From contig VWZS01009631.1 of assembly GCA_013397075.1 (NCBI GenBank), forward strand, positions 428,885 through 492,884: 64,000 nt of DNA. Direction: 5' to 3'. This document shows positions 39,401 to 53,300 of this stretch, in pieces. The position numbers and the translations under genes are program-made. The notes under the pieces are model-generated. The model did no database searches, had not been told where the DNA came from, and was given only the letters and a program-made list of their open reading frames with translations. This DNA comes from Rhabdornis inornatus. Lineage: Eukaryota; Chordata; Aves; Passeriformes; Rhabdornithidae. The stretch's first letter is position 1. Each line of letters opens with the position of its first letter.

Positions 39401-41293
39401 ACTGGAGCTCTGATAGAAACACTTTATTTACAGATGATAAAACAGTGATATTTACTCTTCATGTAGGTGGGAAATATAGGCAACAACAAAACAGAAAAAA
39501 AAACCCAACTTATTAATTTTGTTTCAGGCAAAATGATAGGATTAGTGAAATAAAAAGAATACAAACACCCTTTAGCAAAGTATGGTATTCCTACCTTCAT
39601 TTCCCCACCTCCTGAGTATTGCATCAAGGCATAACCCATACTATATTTCTGTAGGAACAGGTCTGAAGATCACAGTCCAGTAAAAAATTAGTCCTCAACT
39701 GTTGCATACTATTCTTTGCATTTCTGATGTAGTAAACTATAAGATAAAGTTATATTTCGTAAGATATTGATAAATATTCCCTCTATTTAAATTTTAATAA
39801 AGCTTCAAAATTTCCACCAACAATATATGCACACATTACTTTAGACTACATATGTTAATTTAGACTGTGCAAGCAATACAGCTCCTCATTTTCTAATGTA
39901 TAGTTTTCTAGTGCTAGTTTTTGGCTTCTGTCAAGTTTTATACCAACTTAAATATTTTATAGTACCCTTTCAACTACAAATGTATTTCAAAAGCATAGTT
40001 CAGACAGACAACAAATGGAAACAAAGATCCTCTTCACCCATCCGCCTCACCTCCCCAGTTAGTCTAACTTTAGTCTGCACTTTGTGCGCCATTTAGCACT
40101 CTTGGTCTTCTGACATACTTTGACTTCAAATGTTATATACCACTGTCATTAAAATACATAAATTCACATTACCAAGAAGTCATCGAGACAGGTGAAAAGA
40201 ATGAAGCTTTCTTGCATGCCAGTATCTGTTTGTGGGCTTATGCTACTCAAGGACTTGCATAGTTATGCTACTTAAAGTCTCTAGTTTTAGGAAAGCATTA
40301 CATGCAAAATTCATTTGTAGTTCCACATCTGTAATATCACTGAAAGGAGCAGGACTTCAGTCTTTGTCGAAACTTAGCATAGAATAGCATTTCAGATATC
40401 ATTCGTGGTATTAAAAAATTAAAACAAGACATGTATTTTACATGGCAACAAAACTCATGAACTGAGCTTTCCATACTATCACTGGTGTCATCCAATGGCA
40501 GAACTTTTTAAGACTAAAATGTGTATAACATAGTCTAAAATACTGATGATTAAAACCTTGCCATGACGATTATTATTTTGAAATACAATTTAGCAACAAG
40601 TGAATGCCAGTAAGTGCCTAAATAGGGATTTTACTACGTGCATTTTACAACCACTTAAAGGAAGCCTCATGGGCAAATAATATCATTTTCAGATTCTTTG
40701 GGGAGGTATTACCGTGAAAGCATTTCTATGGTCTGTTGTACCACCCCTAAATATTTCTTTAATGGGAGTTTAAACAAGGTAAAATAACCTACAAAGTATT
40801 TCATTAAATTAATATTAATTTGTAATAGCAAGTTCCAGCAAAGCATAGAAACTGAGTTCATGCTAACATGAGTAATGGATGGATTAGCAGACTATATTTT
40901 GAGCTGGATCTGAACCGAATTTTTACATTGCAGACAGACTATAATCTTGATTAATGCTTACCTTGGTTTAGGCAATAGGCTTTGGCAAGGAAGAGAGAGG
41001 ATTTTCTTTTCTTTTCCATTGACTTTTCCAGACATCTCAATCTGTAATGCTTGCTAGACTTCCCTTTGAGCTTCCCTGAGAACTGCTGGCTTGCAGAACA
41101 ATGTGTGTTCCTACTCTTTTTTCTCATGTAAGATTGATTTCTACTTTCATCCTATCTTTGGTTCCCTTGCTAGTTATGATTGTGTGAAATTATTCTCTCT
41201 GCTCTTCTTGGGTGTCAAGTGGCAGCACAGGGTTGAAAGGGAGTTTTAGAAGTCCATTGCAGTAGCAGTACAAGATTAGCCAGAACACACAGT

Positions 41294-41323
41294 TTGAATA
41301 TCGGAAGCTTGAATATCGGAAGA
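41294..41323. repeat. 15-bp tandem duplication
   Basis: TTGAATATCGGAAGC is directly followed by TTGAATATCGGAAGA, 14 of 15 identical. The near identity implies a recent slippage or end-joining duplication. The unit contains a CpG, which usually decays quickly and is intact in both copies. Confidence 0.9.
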
Positions 41324-44300
41324 GTAATAGTGTACCACTTTAAAAGTACATAGACTTGCATTTTCTGATGTGAAATAAATAATGTGTTCCAAAGACTGTG
41401 TATATTCATTTTAGAGCCATCCTGCACTTGAGCCTTCTGACTTCAGAGTTCCTCAAGAAAAGAAAATAGCCTGAGTTTTGCAGTGAGAGAATTTTCACCC
41501 CGACAAGAACTGTTTCCCTAGTTGAGGGATGTGAATCTGGACATGTTATTTTCAACTGTACAGCACAGGTACAGTCTATTAAAATCAAGTATTTTAACGT
41601 AATTTTAAAGTATTTTGCTGCTAGTCTCAGGTACACAAACATAATGAAACTGAAGAAAGCCCAAACACACAGTGCAATTACAAAATACACCCTGTCTAAA
41701 AGAAGCTAATGTAAAACTTCTCGGAAAGGAGAAAATTAATGGTAAAAATTTAATGTTTAATAAAGATAGTCCAAATTTATACTTTCCTACTCAGAAGAAA
41801 TAGGAAAAACTATTTAGACCTGTATCAAAACAATGCATAGAGAATTATTTAGCTTCCTCAGCCATTGTAAGTTTGGGTGGTTTAGGGTTTTTTGAAACAT
41901 TTGTACAGTACTTTACCAATTTGAAGAATTACTACATTATAAGGTATTATGGGAGATTAAGCATAATCCGAGAATCCAGCAAATACAAGGAAGGGATAAA
42001 TAAACTACAACTTATACCTGGCCCTGTAGCAGTTTAGTATTTCCTATTTAAAAGAGTTTTTGTCCCCACCAAAAAAAATTTTTTTTGTTACTTTTATTTG
42101 GTATTACTTCTAAGAAGAAGTAAAAAGTTATTCTTAGATAATGTCATAAGAATTCTACATTTATCAAAAATATAGATGAATGAAATTTCATTTCTCTCAA
42201 ATAAAAGTATTTCTGTAATAACTTTCAGCCAGTCTTTAGCCTAGTTTGGAGTCTCAAAAGAGAGATGCAAAGCAATTGTGACATGGGTTTTGAAAATGCC
42301 CAGCATGGGTGTGAAATCCTGTCTCACATTTGCACAGATCAAGAGCAACTCATTCAAGATCTGTATTAACGAAAAGAAAATCAAGCTCATTATTTGGGTA
42401 CTGAAATTGATTTCAAAAAACTGGGAACTGAATTAAATTTTCTGCTGCATAGACACCAGTAGACCTGATTTGATATCACTTTGCCCTGGGGCACAAAGCG
42501 TGACTTTCTTCTGAGTTAAGGGAGCGCTACAGTTTCCTTATATCCAGATTTATAGTAACATATAGAATGAGTTGTAAAGATAAGCAAAGAGATTGGAGTA
42601 AGCACATGGAGTTGCATGCTGAAATTCAGATACTCTGATGATCAACATGGCACAACAGTGTTCAGGGATGGTATGGCCACAGTCCTGACTCAGAGAGTGA
42701 GCCTCACCGGGCTGTGGTGGCACTGAAAATGGGGAGGGGTTTTCCCACCTTTCTCTGCCTTTCTTGAAGTCAATGCCTGATCAAAGTAGAAATGAAATAT
42801 GAGGAGTGAACTTCTAACTATAAATTTTTCAAAAGTAGATAAAACCAAGGCAGGAATACAAATTTGACTTCAAATTACATGTTAGTACGGATGGATTTTT
42901 TCCTAAAGATTTTTTTTAAATCTACATTAATTTATTTTATTCACAAGGGGCTTTGTAAATGCTTCAGTTCTTCCACTGTCATTTCAAATACCTGCACAAA
43001 GCTAAGATTTTAATTGCAATGTCTAAATAATATAAACAAAGTAGTGCACAAAGTACAAATTGCTAACATATTCAGCAGGATACTTAAGTCAATGGGACTT
43101 CTCACAAGTTAAAAAATTGTCATCTGCTTAAGTGTCCAGCTGAATCACAGCCAATGGGTTTCATTATACTCTTTATTGGTTTTATCACTTTGACCTTTAC
43201 TGCACAGTAAATTTTGCCCTTCTTGTGGTATTTATAACATGTTCTATGCCATACTTGCAAAGGAGATTACCACAGATTTATCTACCGCAATTTGAAAAGG
43301 ATGAGCTTACAATAGACTGTAATGGTTTCACCCCACAGAAAAATGCATATTGTGTATATTAAAAAATTATTATCTTAAAATAAATAGACCATTTAAAAAT
43401 TATCAGAAATTACATTAAGAGAATATAATTTACACATTTTAATTTCCTGCAGTAAAGGTGACCCAATCAGCACATAAAATCTGTGAAACTCATTAAATCT
43501 TAGAAAATAATGTAATCTTAGGCATTTAAGAAAATAAATCTGGAGTTCATCTACCATTTTAATGTGACGATGAAGCTACAATGTGAAGTTTTGAGTATTG
43601 TTTTCTGCACTCATGTTTCTTATTATTATTTTACTATTCTTTTTTTAACTGCTCAGTCTTGCATATCATTAATAAATTATTCAAGAATCCATACAGGGTA
43701 TTTAACTATTGCCTATTAGGACCAGTTTCCCTGAGATACATCTGTAACCTGTAGAAGAGAATTTAAAATACCTGAAGTTAAGTTTTCTTTCCAGTTCCTC
43801 ATCATAAATGCTCTCTTGTCTTATTATGATGAATAATTTACTGATTCTATGCAACACTCCCACAAAGTTAGAGCTTTGGAAGAAAAAAAATCCATCTAAA
43901 AATTCGAGCTGAACAATGCAACTGTAAACAGAACAGTTACACAATAAAACGTGTCAGGCAATCTTCACCTTTGATTACAGTGCTTTGCATGTGGTATGTG
44001 TGCTGTGCATATTTTCAACATGTGTAAGTTCAAGGGCACTCTACAGGTAAAACACTGAAGTCCTTAAAATTGCCAGGCACCAATTAATGAGTTAAGTAGT
44101 TACATGTAAGTCACACATCCCTACTTTTTATGAAGTTCAATGGAAGCAACAAATCTAAAATGGAGACGCTTAGAAAATACTAGTAAGCATTGCTCAGTTA
44201 CTAAGGGTCATCAGTTTAAGAAGCTGAAAGATAACCAATGTCTAGAGTTATTAAACTTCCAAATCAACAAGGTTGAAATTCAGTAAATAGATTATTATGA

Positions 44301-46544
44301 GATAAATATGCTTTGACTTATATTTGACAGGTTTCTGCTAAAGGATATTTTCCAGACTGGATACATGATGACTTAGCATCAACCTTTTCTATTCTTGATT
44401 ATTAGCCAGGATTTCACTACAATTTAGCCTATTAAAAAAGAACAAAATTATAAGTATAATTCATTTCTCATACAGATACCTAAATAAATTATTAAAGTTG
44501 TCTTAAGAACCAGCACATGGAACATGCATTTTGACAAGAATGGGCTGTGGCTGGAAACACTGCATCATTTAGTATTATGAATTCCATTTTGCACTGTGCC
44601 TGAATCATGTTATGTCTTAAGCAACTTACTGTAACACATTTGAAACAGATGTCCAAGGAAGGCTGATGGACTGTTACAGGAAACTGGAAGTCAAGATGGC
44701 AAACAAAAGACCTTAAACTCTGAGTCTTATTCAGTTGTTTTCCTACAGAAAGGTCTGTGAGTGGGGTGAATGTGCCATAGCCTCCCACAAAAGTCTGAGA
44801 GGCAGGGCACAGTCTTTCTGTCAGCAGCAACCAAAGTTTCATCTTCCAGGAAACATTAGAAAATATATTTCAGGAAAAATTGTATTCATTTGCAAAAATA
44901 TTCATTTGGGTTTTAAATTATTTTGCCCCAGAAAATCCTCTACTGTATCTATATTTTTTCTTTCCTCTGTTGTCCCAGTAGTAAATCAGAAGTCAAAACT
45001 GTGTGTGCTGTGTAGTAAATTCGACAAGAGATGCTAAGGGATCTACAGCCTAATAGGATCTCTTAGGAAGCATGCATATGTGATAGAAAAGAAAAGCAGC
45101 AGGCAGAGCATCTCCTGGAGGAGAGCCTGAGTCAATAGCTGTAGGGTTTGCAGAGACAGAACTTTGGAATTGCACATTTTGCTTATGTGGATTGAGCCTG
45201 GATGGGTGCTCCGAACTAGATGCCACCCAGAAGCAGTTAATAAGACAAGCACAATTTTTCAACTTGAAAAACAGAGCTGGAAAAATAAAATCATGATAAG
45301 CAAGCTGAAACACTATGTGAAGATTTTCAGAAGTCCAGCCCTTTTAGGAAGAATACCTTTCTAAACCCACCTCCATTTAGTGTTTAGCATATGAAAACTT
45401 CATTCTCGTGTCTGTTAATGGTCTGTTTCAAAATTACTATTTACCATTGACTTTTCTTTTCCCCCTGCATTTCTTCCTAAGAAAAAGCAATGCTTTGCCA
45501 GTAAACTGTTTAGATTTACCTACTCAGCTTGGAAAATCCAATTCCATGGAATTGTTTACCATTTTTCTATCAAAAACACCCCTATCTAAAGTTGTTCTGG
45601 GTTACATTTAGACTGTTTTGCCTGAAGCATATTAGGCAAATACCTTCCATCCTGTCCATTAGAAGCAGGAGGGTTACAGCACACACATGCACACGCCCAC
45701 ACAGACAGGAAGTCCCATAAGTATTTAAGTAAGCATTCAGTCCTCAACCGTGTCCTAGGGCCAAAGTCCAGCAACTTGTGGGAGGGCAAAATGCCAGCCT
45801 AACAGATGGACATACATATGGGTAGTCAGGACATCATGTGAAGCCATCAAGTATGGATACTAAGGGCATGATTCCAACCTAAGAACATGAGCTTTCTGTG
45901 AAGGTTAGGGGATGTTAAGCTGGATTTACTTTCAAAAATAAAGAATAAATTCCACTGCCATGTCCAGGAACAGTTACACTCTTAGTTAATCAGGTGGATA
46001 TGTTAGTAGATAAGAAGAGCTTTTATTCTCAAAGAATTATTGCAAAGGCAAGTTCTAACATTTCACAAGGGAGATTTCATTCTGACAGATAAATATGTAT
46101 TATTTGTGGGGAGATGTAGTTAATGATAATGATTTTGCACTGGCTGTGCTTTCACCCTGCATCACCATCTGTCCTGCGCCGTTTTCCTAAAGGAGACAGA
46201 AAACTGCTATTTGAGCAACGAATGCAGCCCAGACAGCCAAACACATTCTCCAGCAACCACTCTTGGTAGGGTCAGTGTTGGGAACTGCTGCCCTTTGCTG
46301 ATGAGGAGAGAAGGAGAAAAACAGAGGCACAGCATCTCCACGCATATTGCCCTGGAGAATACTGACTTAGCACTGCTGATGTGAAAAACAGACATGCACA
46401 TCCCACAGCCATCTGCTGCTATGTCCATCAGCAGGAGAGAGGAAGAGGTTAGGATCATGCTTTGTGAATTTAATCCACTGCTACACCACAATTACAAAAG
46501 GATGTGCCAAAACATGCTCAAATGGGATCCCATGGAATCCTTGA

Positions 46545-46600
46545 ACCAGAATATGCTGTGTAGGAAGGGACCCATCAGGAGAGTCAACTCCAGTTGAGCT
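46545..46600 (-). mobile_element. CR1 LINE 3' terminal fragment (about 55 bp)
   Basis: On the minus strand this reads as the last bases of a CR1: CAGAATATGCTGTGTAGGAA, then GGGACCCATCAGGA and GTCAACTCCAG on the + strand, the mirror image of the usual CR1 3' end. It resembles the subfamily of the element at 32770. The element is severely 5'-truncated or decayed. The match is from memory of the family. Confidence 0.7.
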
Positions 46601-46974
46601 TTGACCACACAAAATTTCTCCCTACAGTGGCAAGTAGTCTCTCTACTTTCTTCCCATATCACCAGGCCTTGTTTCCACTGGGATCCTACCTCTTACTAAG
46701 ATCAGCACATTGGAATATGACAGAATCATGGACAGCTTTTGAAATTTTACCAATTGACTAAGGAGAGCACATGAAATTTTAATCCCAAGTACAGGAAGGA
46801 CAGAGGCAGCATCTTGGTTTATGGAGCACTGTGTATTCAGAGCAAAGTCGGGACAGAAAGCACTGAATTCCTCCTTGATTCAGAAGAAACGTTAGAACTT
46901 TATGAAGATGAATATTACATAGGCGGTATTGTTGAATAAAAGGACTTGTCTATTTCTTCCAGCCTTGATTTAAA
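46601..46974. other. Intron DNA between CR1 pieces, no gene seen
   Basis: No exon or repeat family was recognised. It may include further decayed CR1 sequence that can no longer be read by eye. Confidence 0.4.
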
Positions 46975-47420
46975 AACAAAGAGAGGGATAACCACTGCTT
47001 CCTCTGATCCTCTGTATCCAGAGAATACAGCTTGAATTATCTGCTTTAGCTGCCAGACATTCACGTTCTTTCTGCTGGACTCAACAGCTCTTCAGTATAC
47101 AGCACTTCTTCCATAGAGTTACTGATTTTAATGCAAGTCACTTCTCAAACCACTTTTCACTAAACAAAGATTGACATCTTTAAGATTCACACCATTCTGA
47201 AGAATGCTATTCCTCTGGTCATTTTTATGCCCCCTTCCATTTTTCAATGGACTTTAAGAATTCAGATGCCAGAAAATGTATGCAGCAATCCAGTTTTAGT
47301 CCCCTGAGTGCCATATATATAGGGAAAGGTTGACTTCTCATTCCATTTCTTTATTCAAGCTCTGTTCACCATTCTTACATATTATCCTATTATTTCTTTT
47401 GTGAGACAGTACATTCCAGG
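46975..47420 (-). mobile_element. Probable ancient CR1/L3-type LINE remnant
   Basis: The + strand reads like a badly decayed reverse complement of old amniote CR1/L3-like LINEs: a CAGCCTTGATTTAAAAAC start, a CTAAACAAAGATTGACATC block, a TTTTTATGCCCCCTTCC block, then AGAATTCAGATGCCAGAAAA and GCAATCCAGTTTTAGT. These words fall in the order expected for that family. No open frame survives. Identity looks low, so the boundaries are rough and the assignment is tentative. It could include part of another old LINE. Confidence 0.45.
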
Positions 47421-48082
47421 TTATAGCTATCTTTTTTCATTTCAGCCTGCATGCCCTGGTTCTTTAACTGTCTGGCTAAATTTACCATTTCATAATGCAT
47501 TTTTTGCATTTTATGTCCCACTTACAGAGTAATTTAAATGCTTCTATTTTGACTCATTAGCACATCATTAGCCACTTCACAACTGATTTATGAAGCATCC
47601 ATACATTTCATAGTAGGATTTTATGTTTTCTTCAGATCTTTTCAAAGCAAATTAATGCTACTGTGGTCATTTCTGAGGACTTTCACTAGAAACTGGCACT
47701 GAATTGTGATCCTCCATTAATGACTTTTCAGAAGCTCTCAGACAATTTGTAAACCATGTAATGAGCTTTTTACAATTATAGTGCTATTCCTTTATTAGGA
47801 TATTGCATAAAAATCAGTAGACTACCTTACAAAAGCATATGTCTGTAATGACTACTTGGTTGGGTTTTTTATACAAAGAATATAAACATCAAATGAGATT
47901 TCATGTCCATTAATAACGTCTGCATTACCACACTGAGTGACATTAATTACATTCCTGTTAGGTGTTTTTTCTTAAATTAATCTAACATCATAGGTTTCCT
48001 TATTTTGCTTACAATTGAAGCCAGGCTCACTGCCATGCAATGATTTCATTGGCACTGTATCCCTTTTATGGATGCTGGCACA
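47421..48082. other. Intron DNA, possible further ancient repeat
   Basis: Pyrimidine-rich sequence continuing from the ancient LINE-like stretch. It may belong to the same decayed element, but no words could be matched with confidence and no exon was seen. Confidence 0.35.
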
Positions 48083-48305
48083 ATCATAGAATGATAGAAA
48101 GGCTTGGGTTGGAAAGGACCTTAAAGAGCCACTCCTTCCAATCCCCCTGACATGGGCAGGGACACCTTCCACTAGAACAGGTTGCTCAGAACATCCAGCC
48201 TTGCCTTGAACACTCCCAGGGATGGGGCATCCACAGCTTCTCTGGGCAACCTGTTACAGAACCTCAGTACCCTCACAGTAAAGAATTTCTTCCTGTTACT
48301 GGAGC
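48083..48305 (-). mobile_element. CR1 LINE 3' end, minus strand
   Basis: This is a clear CR1 tail in reverse orientation. The + strand begins ATCATAGAATGATAGAAAGG, the reversed terminal short repeat, and continues with GGTTGGAAAGGACCTTAAAG, CCCCCTGACATGGGCAGGGA, CCTTCCACTAGAACAGGTTG, GGGATGGGGCATCCACAGC and TCTCTGGGCAACCTGTTAC, ending near AAGAATTTCTTCCTG. These are hallmark words of the commonest avian CR1 subfamilies. The element is 5'-truncated and retains only the 3' untranslated region and the end of ORF2, without an intact frame. It sits just beyond the older CR1-like pieces, so insertions in this stretch are layered. Confidence 0.95.
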
Positions 48306-50300
48306 TATGTTTTTGCTTCTTGTGTTCAGTAATGAGAGTATTTACTTAGTCTCATTAGTCTCCTTAGTCATCACATTCCTCTCTCCAGCTGAGGTATTTC
48401 ATACCTCTCAGTTTCCACAGATGTGTATTTATTTTCTCTATTCTCCATTTACTATATAGCTTTTAATCCCTTTTTGTTACCCTTACTTTTGCACTCAGTG
48501 CAGATGGACTTGCTAAGATCTTCAGCACCTTTGAGTTGTTACTCTAGTGATTTAACATTCTCATTACAAATTTCAATTTTTCATTCATATATTTGTCTGA
48601 TTCTCCCAATTAGTTCTGCCTACATTTTTCTCAACCATAGAAAATTACCCATTTAGAAGGACCACTATTTGACTGCTTGGGATTTTTCTTTCTTTGTCTA
48701 AACTGATTGCAACCAGGTCATGAGAACCACCCCTAGGGCAGTCATGAATTTCTAGTCCAGTAAGTTATTCATATTTACAAGTGCTAATGAGAACTTGAAT
48801 TAAAAATACATTATGTTTGGCTTGAAGATTTTGTACCAGGAAACAGGTTCTTTTTCTTCCGACAAGAAGTCTAATATTTTGCTGGTGTGTTTGACAAACC
48901 TTCTGTACATAGACCTACCACCACATTTATTATTATGCATTCAAAATCCCATGATTTTGTGTTACAAAGAACTCCCAAATACCATTGCTTTGTTTGTCCT
49001 GGGAGGTTACATCCTGTTTTATGATCCAAGTAGCTTGACTACTTCCATCAGCTTTCAGGGTTGATTTTCTCACTGATGAGGGTTTCTACATCATTGTCCC
49101 TGTTACCAAGACCTTATAATAGCTACTGCATGCAACAAATTTTGTGTCTGGCCATTCTTCCCCTTTAGATAGATTTTGCTGGATTACAGTAAAGCACTGT
49201 AACACACACAATGACTTCACATCTGACCTTGCATAGGATATCATCATTTATTTTTTTCTACATGTTTGAGGTTGTGTACTTCAAGCTACTCATGATCAAT
49301 TCACTTAGAAAGTACCAGGAAGGGTATGTTTCCATGAGTATGACTTTCCAAGGGTATGATTTCAACAAGAAAGGCATCTATATTTAGAAAATGGTACTCC
49401 TTCCACTTGGCCAGTGGAACTGAATGTATATTGCTCTTGTGAAAATTTGAAATTGAAATTCAGAAATGGCAGTATTTCCCTTTTGCCTTTGGGGACCTGT
49501 TGTTGATTTGCTTTTCTGTATCACCCATCATACTGTGTGGCCACTTAATGACTTCTTTTTGATATATTTTAATAACTGTATCACAAAAAACGCCGTACTC
49601 TCCCTGAAATGGCACACGGTCAGTGAGGACAGAATCTGGATCACCCTTTTACTTCATATTGTATTCTGGACCGATACCTTGAATAAATGAAAAAAATTAC
49701 AAAAATTGAGTTCTTGGGAGGTTTTGTGGGTTTCATTTTGTGGTTTGGTGTTGGTTTTGTTTGAGTTTTTTTCTATTCCATTCTGCTTTATAAGGTTATT
49801 CACTTAGTTCTTAAAATAGTTTATGTAGTTTAATTTGGGGAAATAAATGAGGTTACTTTCACAAAAAAAGTCATAGTCTGCACATTTTCTGCAAGATGGG
49901 CAATATTCGACAAACCTGAGATCCCTTTTCTCATGAACATAATAAGACATTTCTCAGTTGAATGCCCAGAGGTGCATAGCTTTTAATGAGGGTTTAGAAA
50001 ATAATATCTAGGAGGAACAAAGAACTAGAGAATTGAAAATAAAGAAAAATACAGGGGGAAAAGTAAAGAGAAAAGACATTTTTAATTTTAGCACATGTAA
50101 TTAAATATTTCCTAACTCTTGGCCAACTAGCTAAAAATAAGAAATTATAACCATTATTTCTCATCTCATTGTTTTTGCAAAGGCTTATGTCTAAAATTGT
50201 TATTTAAGCCAAATTATTATGGTTTTTTACACCCACCTCTTCAATTTCAGAAATGAATCTGACCTTTCATCACTGACCCTTCTCAGGTGGTACTGACCTA

Positions 50301-50319
50301 TGTCCAATGGCATTGGACA
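50301..50319. repeat. 19-bp palindrome with one central base
   Basis: TGTCCAATG and CATTGGACA are exact reverse complements around a single G. Both arms contain the ATTGG/CCAAT box word. In intron DNA this is suggestive at most. Confidence 0.8.
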
Positions 50320-53300
50320 TTGGTAATTTTTTATTACTGTCCCACATTGGGATGGTATATGTTTTAAGATATTGCATTCTGAGTTCTCTTTTGTTAATAG
50401 GAAGAAAACTCTAGTCAAGTATGTCCACACTGTAGTATCTAAAAAATTTTTAAAAAATCTTTTAAAATGTCCTCAGTTCAAGCACATCACAAAGTTGAGC
50501 AAACTGGATTTGCTATTCACTGTTAATCCTGAAAATTACTTCTTAATATATTTTCAGTAAAACACGCATTTAAAAATATTTTTTTCTCACAGCAATGATG
50601 TACAATGTAGAAAAAAAATCACTTTTTAATATTGTTCTTTAAAAAAATAAGGAATTAATTTTGAAAATTTCACAGTGAAATATATGAGTTTCTTTCTTTC
50701 TCAAATAGTAGTTTGCAATGTTTCCCTGTTAAAATCTTCAGTTATGAAATTCATCAAGTGTAATATATCTCACATTCACTGTAACTCTACTGCAAGTGTT
50801 AGCGAAAGTATTTCTACTATGAAAATAAGATGAGAAGCATTGGATTTGCTTCTTTCACATAGTCTGCAACACATACAACACAAAAGAATGAAAAATCTTC
50901 CTTGGTTGTTTTACAAATGATTTGCCTAGAGTTTACAGGCTTAATAATTAAGTTCTTTTCATAGATGTACCCCTTTGTGCAGTCCGATGCCTTCCATGTC
51001 TGACTTCTTAGCAGTGTGCAATGCACTCAGAAACTTTACATAGGTATAAGGGACTGGGCCCAAAATGTTCAACTGCATATGCAGAGACAGAAATATCTCC
51101 ATTAACAAGTCAGACACACAGCTTTTCAGAAGTAATGTATTATATATTACTTGTATATATTTGCTATATACTTCTGGAACAAAAAGGCAACATGTAAGAG
51201 ATTTTAGACTAAGCAATTCCAAGTAATTTGAGCATACCATCTTTCCAAACTGCCAGTAAGGAGAACCCATCCAGAAAACAATTTCAGATCCAGCTTTCTC
51301 CCCACCATGCATGTACAAGAGTGTATCTCTGAGAAAGATCAGCTTCAGTGTACAAGAGTGACAGGGTTGGTCAGAACCAGACCTCCTGACTTCAGTCTGT
51401 GCTCTAGACAAATCCCCTCTGACAAAACTCGAATGTAGTTTTAAGGTAAGCCAAGACAGAAAGAAAAAAGCCTTCCTTGCAATTTCTGGCCCAGTTTTGG
51501 TTTCGATAGAATTATTCTACAGGCAGCCTGGAATGTAAAGAAATCTTTACTGTCCATGTACAGTTTTCAACATTTTTCACTCTATGCTTTTTTTTTGGTC
51601 TTTTCTTTATAAACATGTTGCTGCTTATTTTTCACTTAATTTCATTTTTCTTTCCTTGCTTAATATTTAATTGCTCTGTATCTTCTGTGCATGTTTATAG
51701 ATGCTTAAACAACAAAGCAGGAAATTTTCCTCCCATACAAAATGTTTTCAGCATTACAATTAATCACCATAGCCTTTTAGTGTAGGTGTAGATGTTATAA
51801 TTAGGATGTTAGCAATAATTTTAGCAATGCAGTAGCCTAAGAAATGCTGAAATGAGCAGTTGAAGAGTATTTATCTGCCAATTTAATTATATTACAAATG
51901 GGATTAAAAGGAGAGTAAATGAGATATTCATATTTGCCAGTCCAGTAATGAACATGTCCACAGATTCCAGAGGGCAATTTTTTTTCTTAGTTTGTTACTT
52001 TAAAAATTCTTCCCTTACATTTAAACAGTATAATACCTTACAAAATCTAAATGGTCCTATAAATCAAATCTCAGTATCAGCAAGCATTTCAGTGACAGAA
52101 TGAATATTTGCTAAGGAGGGTGGAGTAAAATGTCAAAGGAAGTAGGTCTCATTTAATCACTGTAAGGTCCCTAACAAATATCAGCCAAATACATTGTTCT
52201 TGTCTCTACCCGTCCCCCTTAACCACAGCTAATCAATTGAAAAGGGATATATTTCAATCTACCATCTGTTTTTAATTGCTCTCTGTGGTGAGTCATTCCG
52301 AATAGACAATCACACAGCTATAGGAAGCATGTGAATTCCCCATCCTTGCCACTCATGGTGGCTAATTTCAGCCAGATAGGATTGGAAAATGGTGGTATAC
52401 AAACAGCTCAGAAGATACACGCAAAAGACAAAGGGAATTGTATAACCCATTGCCCAAAGTTCTGTGTGGAAATTTATGAGACTCACTTTAGTGCTGTGGA
52501 GCTGTTATCTACTAATTCAATTGTGAAAATGGGATCAAGAGTTTCTTTGAGTTATCCTTAATTTCTTCATTCATTTTTAAAGATGGTTTGATTAAAACCC
52601 TTTTCATGTCTCAGTCTCAACACCTTTAGAAGTAAAATAATGCCAGTATGCACCAGCAACAGGCAACACTTGCAGTGCAAACTGGGATTCCTGGAATAGA
52701 TGCTTTTTGTGCCTACCAATATAATCATCTTTAGTCTTAGCATCAAGTTTTCTCCTATTCCTTATGTGCAGCTACATAAATTCAGGGCAGGAAAGAAAGG
52801 AATATCCAAGGATAATTCTTTCCTATAAGCCAAAGTTTTGATGAATTTTAAATAGGGTGTTTACAAACCAGGTGTCTCCAAAGGTCTGAGAAAATTACAC
52901 CAATGGCAAAGATGCAAAAAGCTGCAGGTACCAACAGACAGAATTATTTGTCCAATATTTTTTTTACTCATTGTTATTGGGTTGATCAAGTAATTATGTG
53001 GTGTCTGTCTCTAGAGGTGTGGTTCAAATTGCTGGGAAAGATTCTCATTTGTATTGTATAAACAGGAATAAGTTGTGAAAATCTGTTAATAAATACTTCG
53101 TTTTAGTTAAGAGAAAAATAGGTTTGCAAAGGTATTTGCTGCTAAAGGAGCCCTTTAGCATAAAACCACATGAAATTTTGCATGACTATTTTTCAACATA
53201 GCATTACAGGAGTAGACTTCTTAGAATGATTTTAGAAAGAAAGTACAACTTTGCATTGTTGAAAACAATATTCCTTATTACATATGACATTGTTCCATAG

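Larger units (their letters stand above)
33061..46544. other. Unique intron DNA, no gene seen
   Basis: Over 13 kb of AT-rich sequence without a recognisable exon, RNA gene or transposon. The palindrome at 33407 and the 15-bp tandem duplication at 41294 are listed separately. Possible conserved regulatory elements cannot be told apart from neutral DNA here. Confidence 0.55.

Noticed and set aside
42069..42084. A8T8 symmetric block followed by a TTACTTCT/AGAAGTAA inverted repeat
   Set aside because: Low-complexity A/T symmetry of this length is common and gives no basis for a functional claim.
44492..44842. 116-codon minus-strand frame overlapping a 100-codon + strand frame
   Set aside because: Overlapping frames on both strands with no motif are typical of chance ORFs. 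Neither has gene context.
50959..51411. 150-codon minus-strand open frame, the longest in the window
   Set aside because: It has no recognisable domain, patchy composition and no convincing splice or promoter context. A frame of this size can occur by chance in 64 kb read in six frames.
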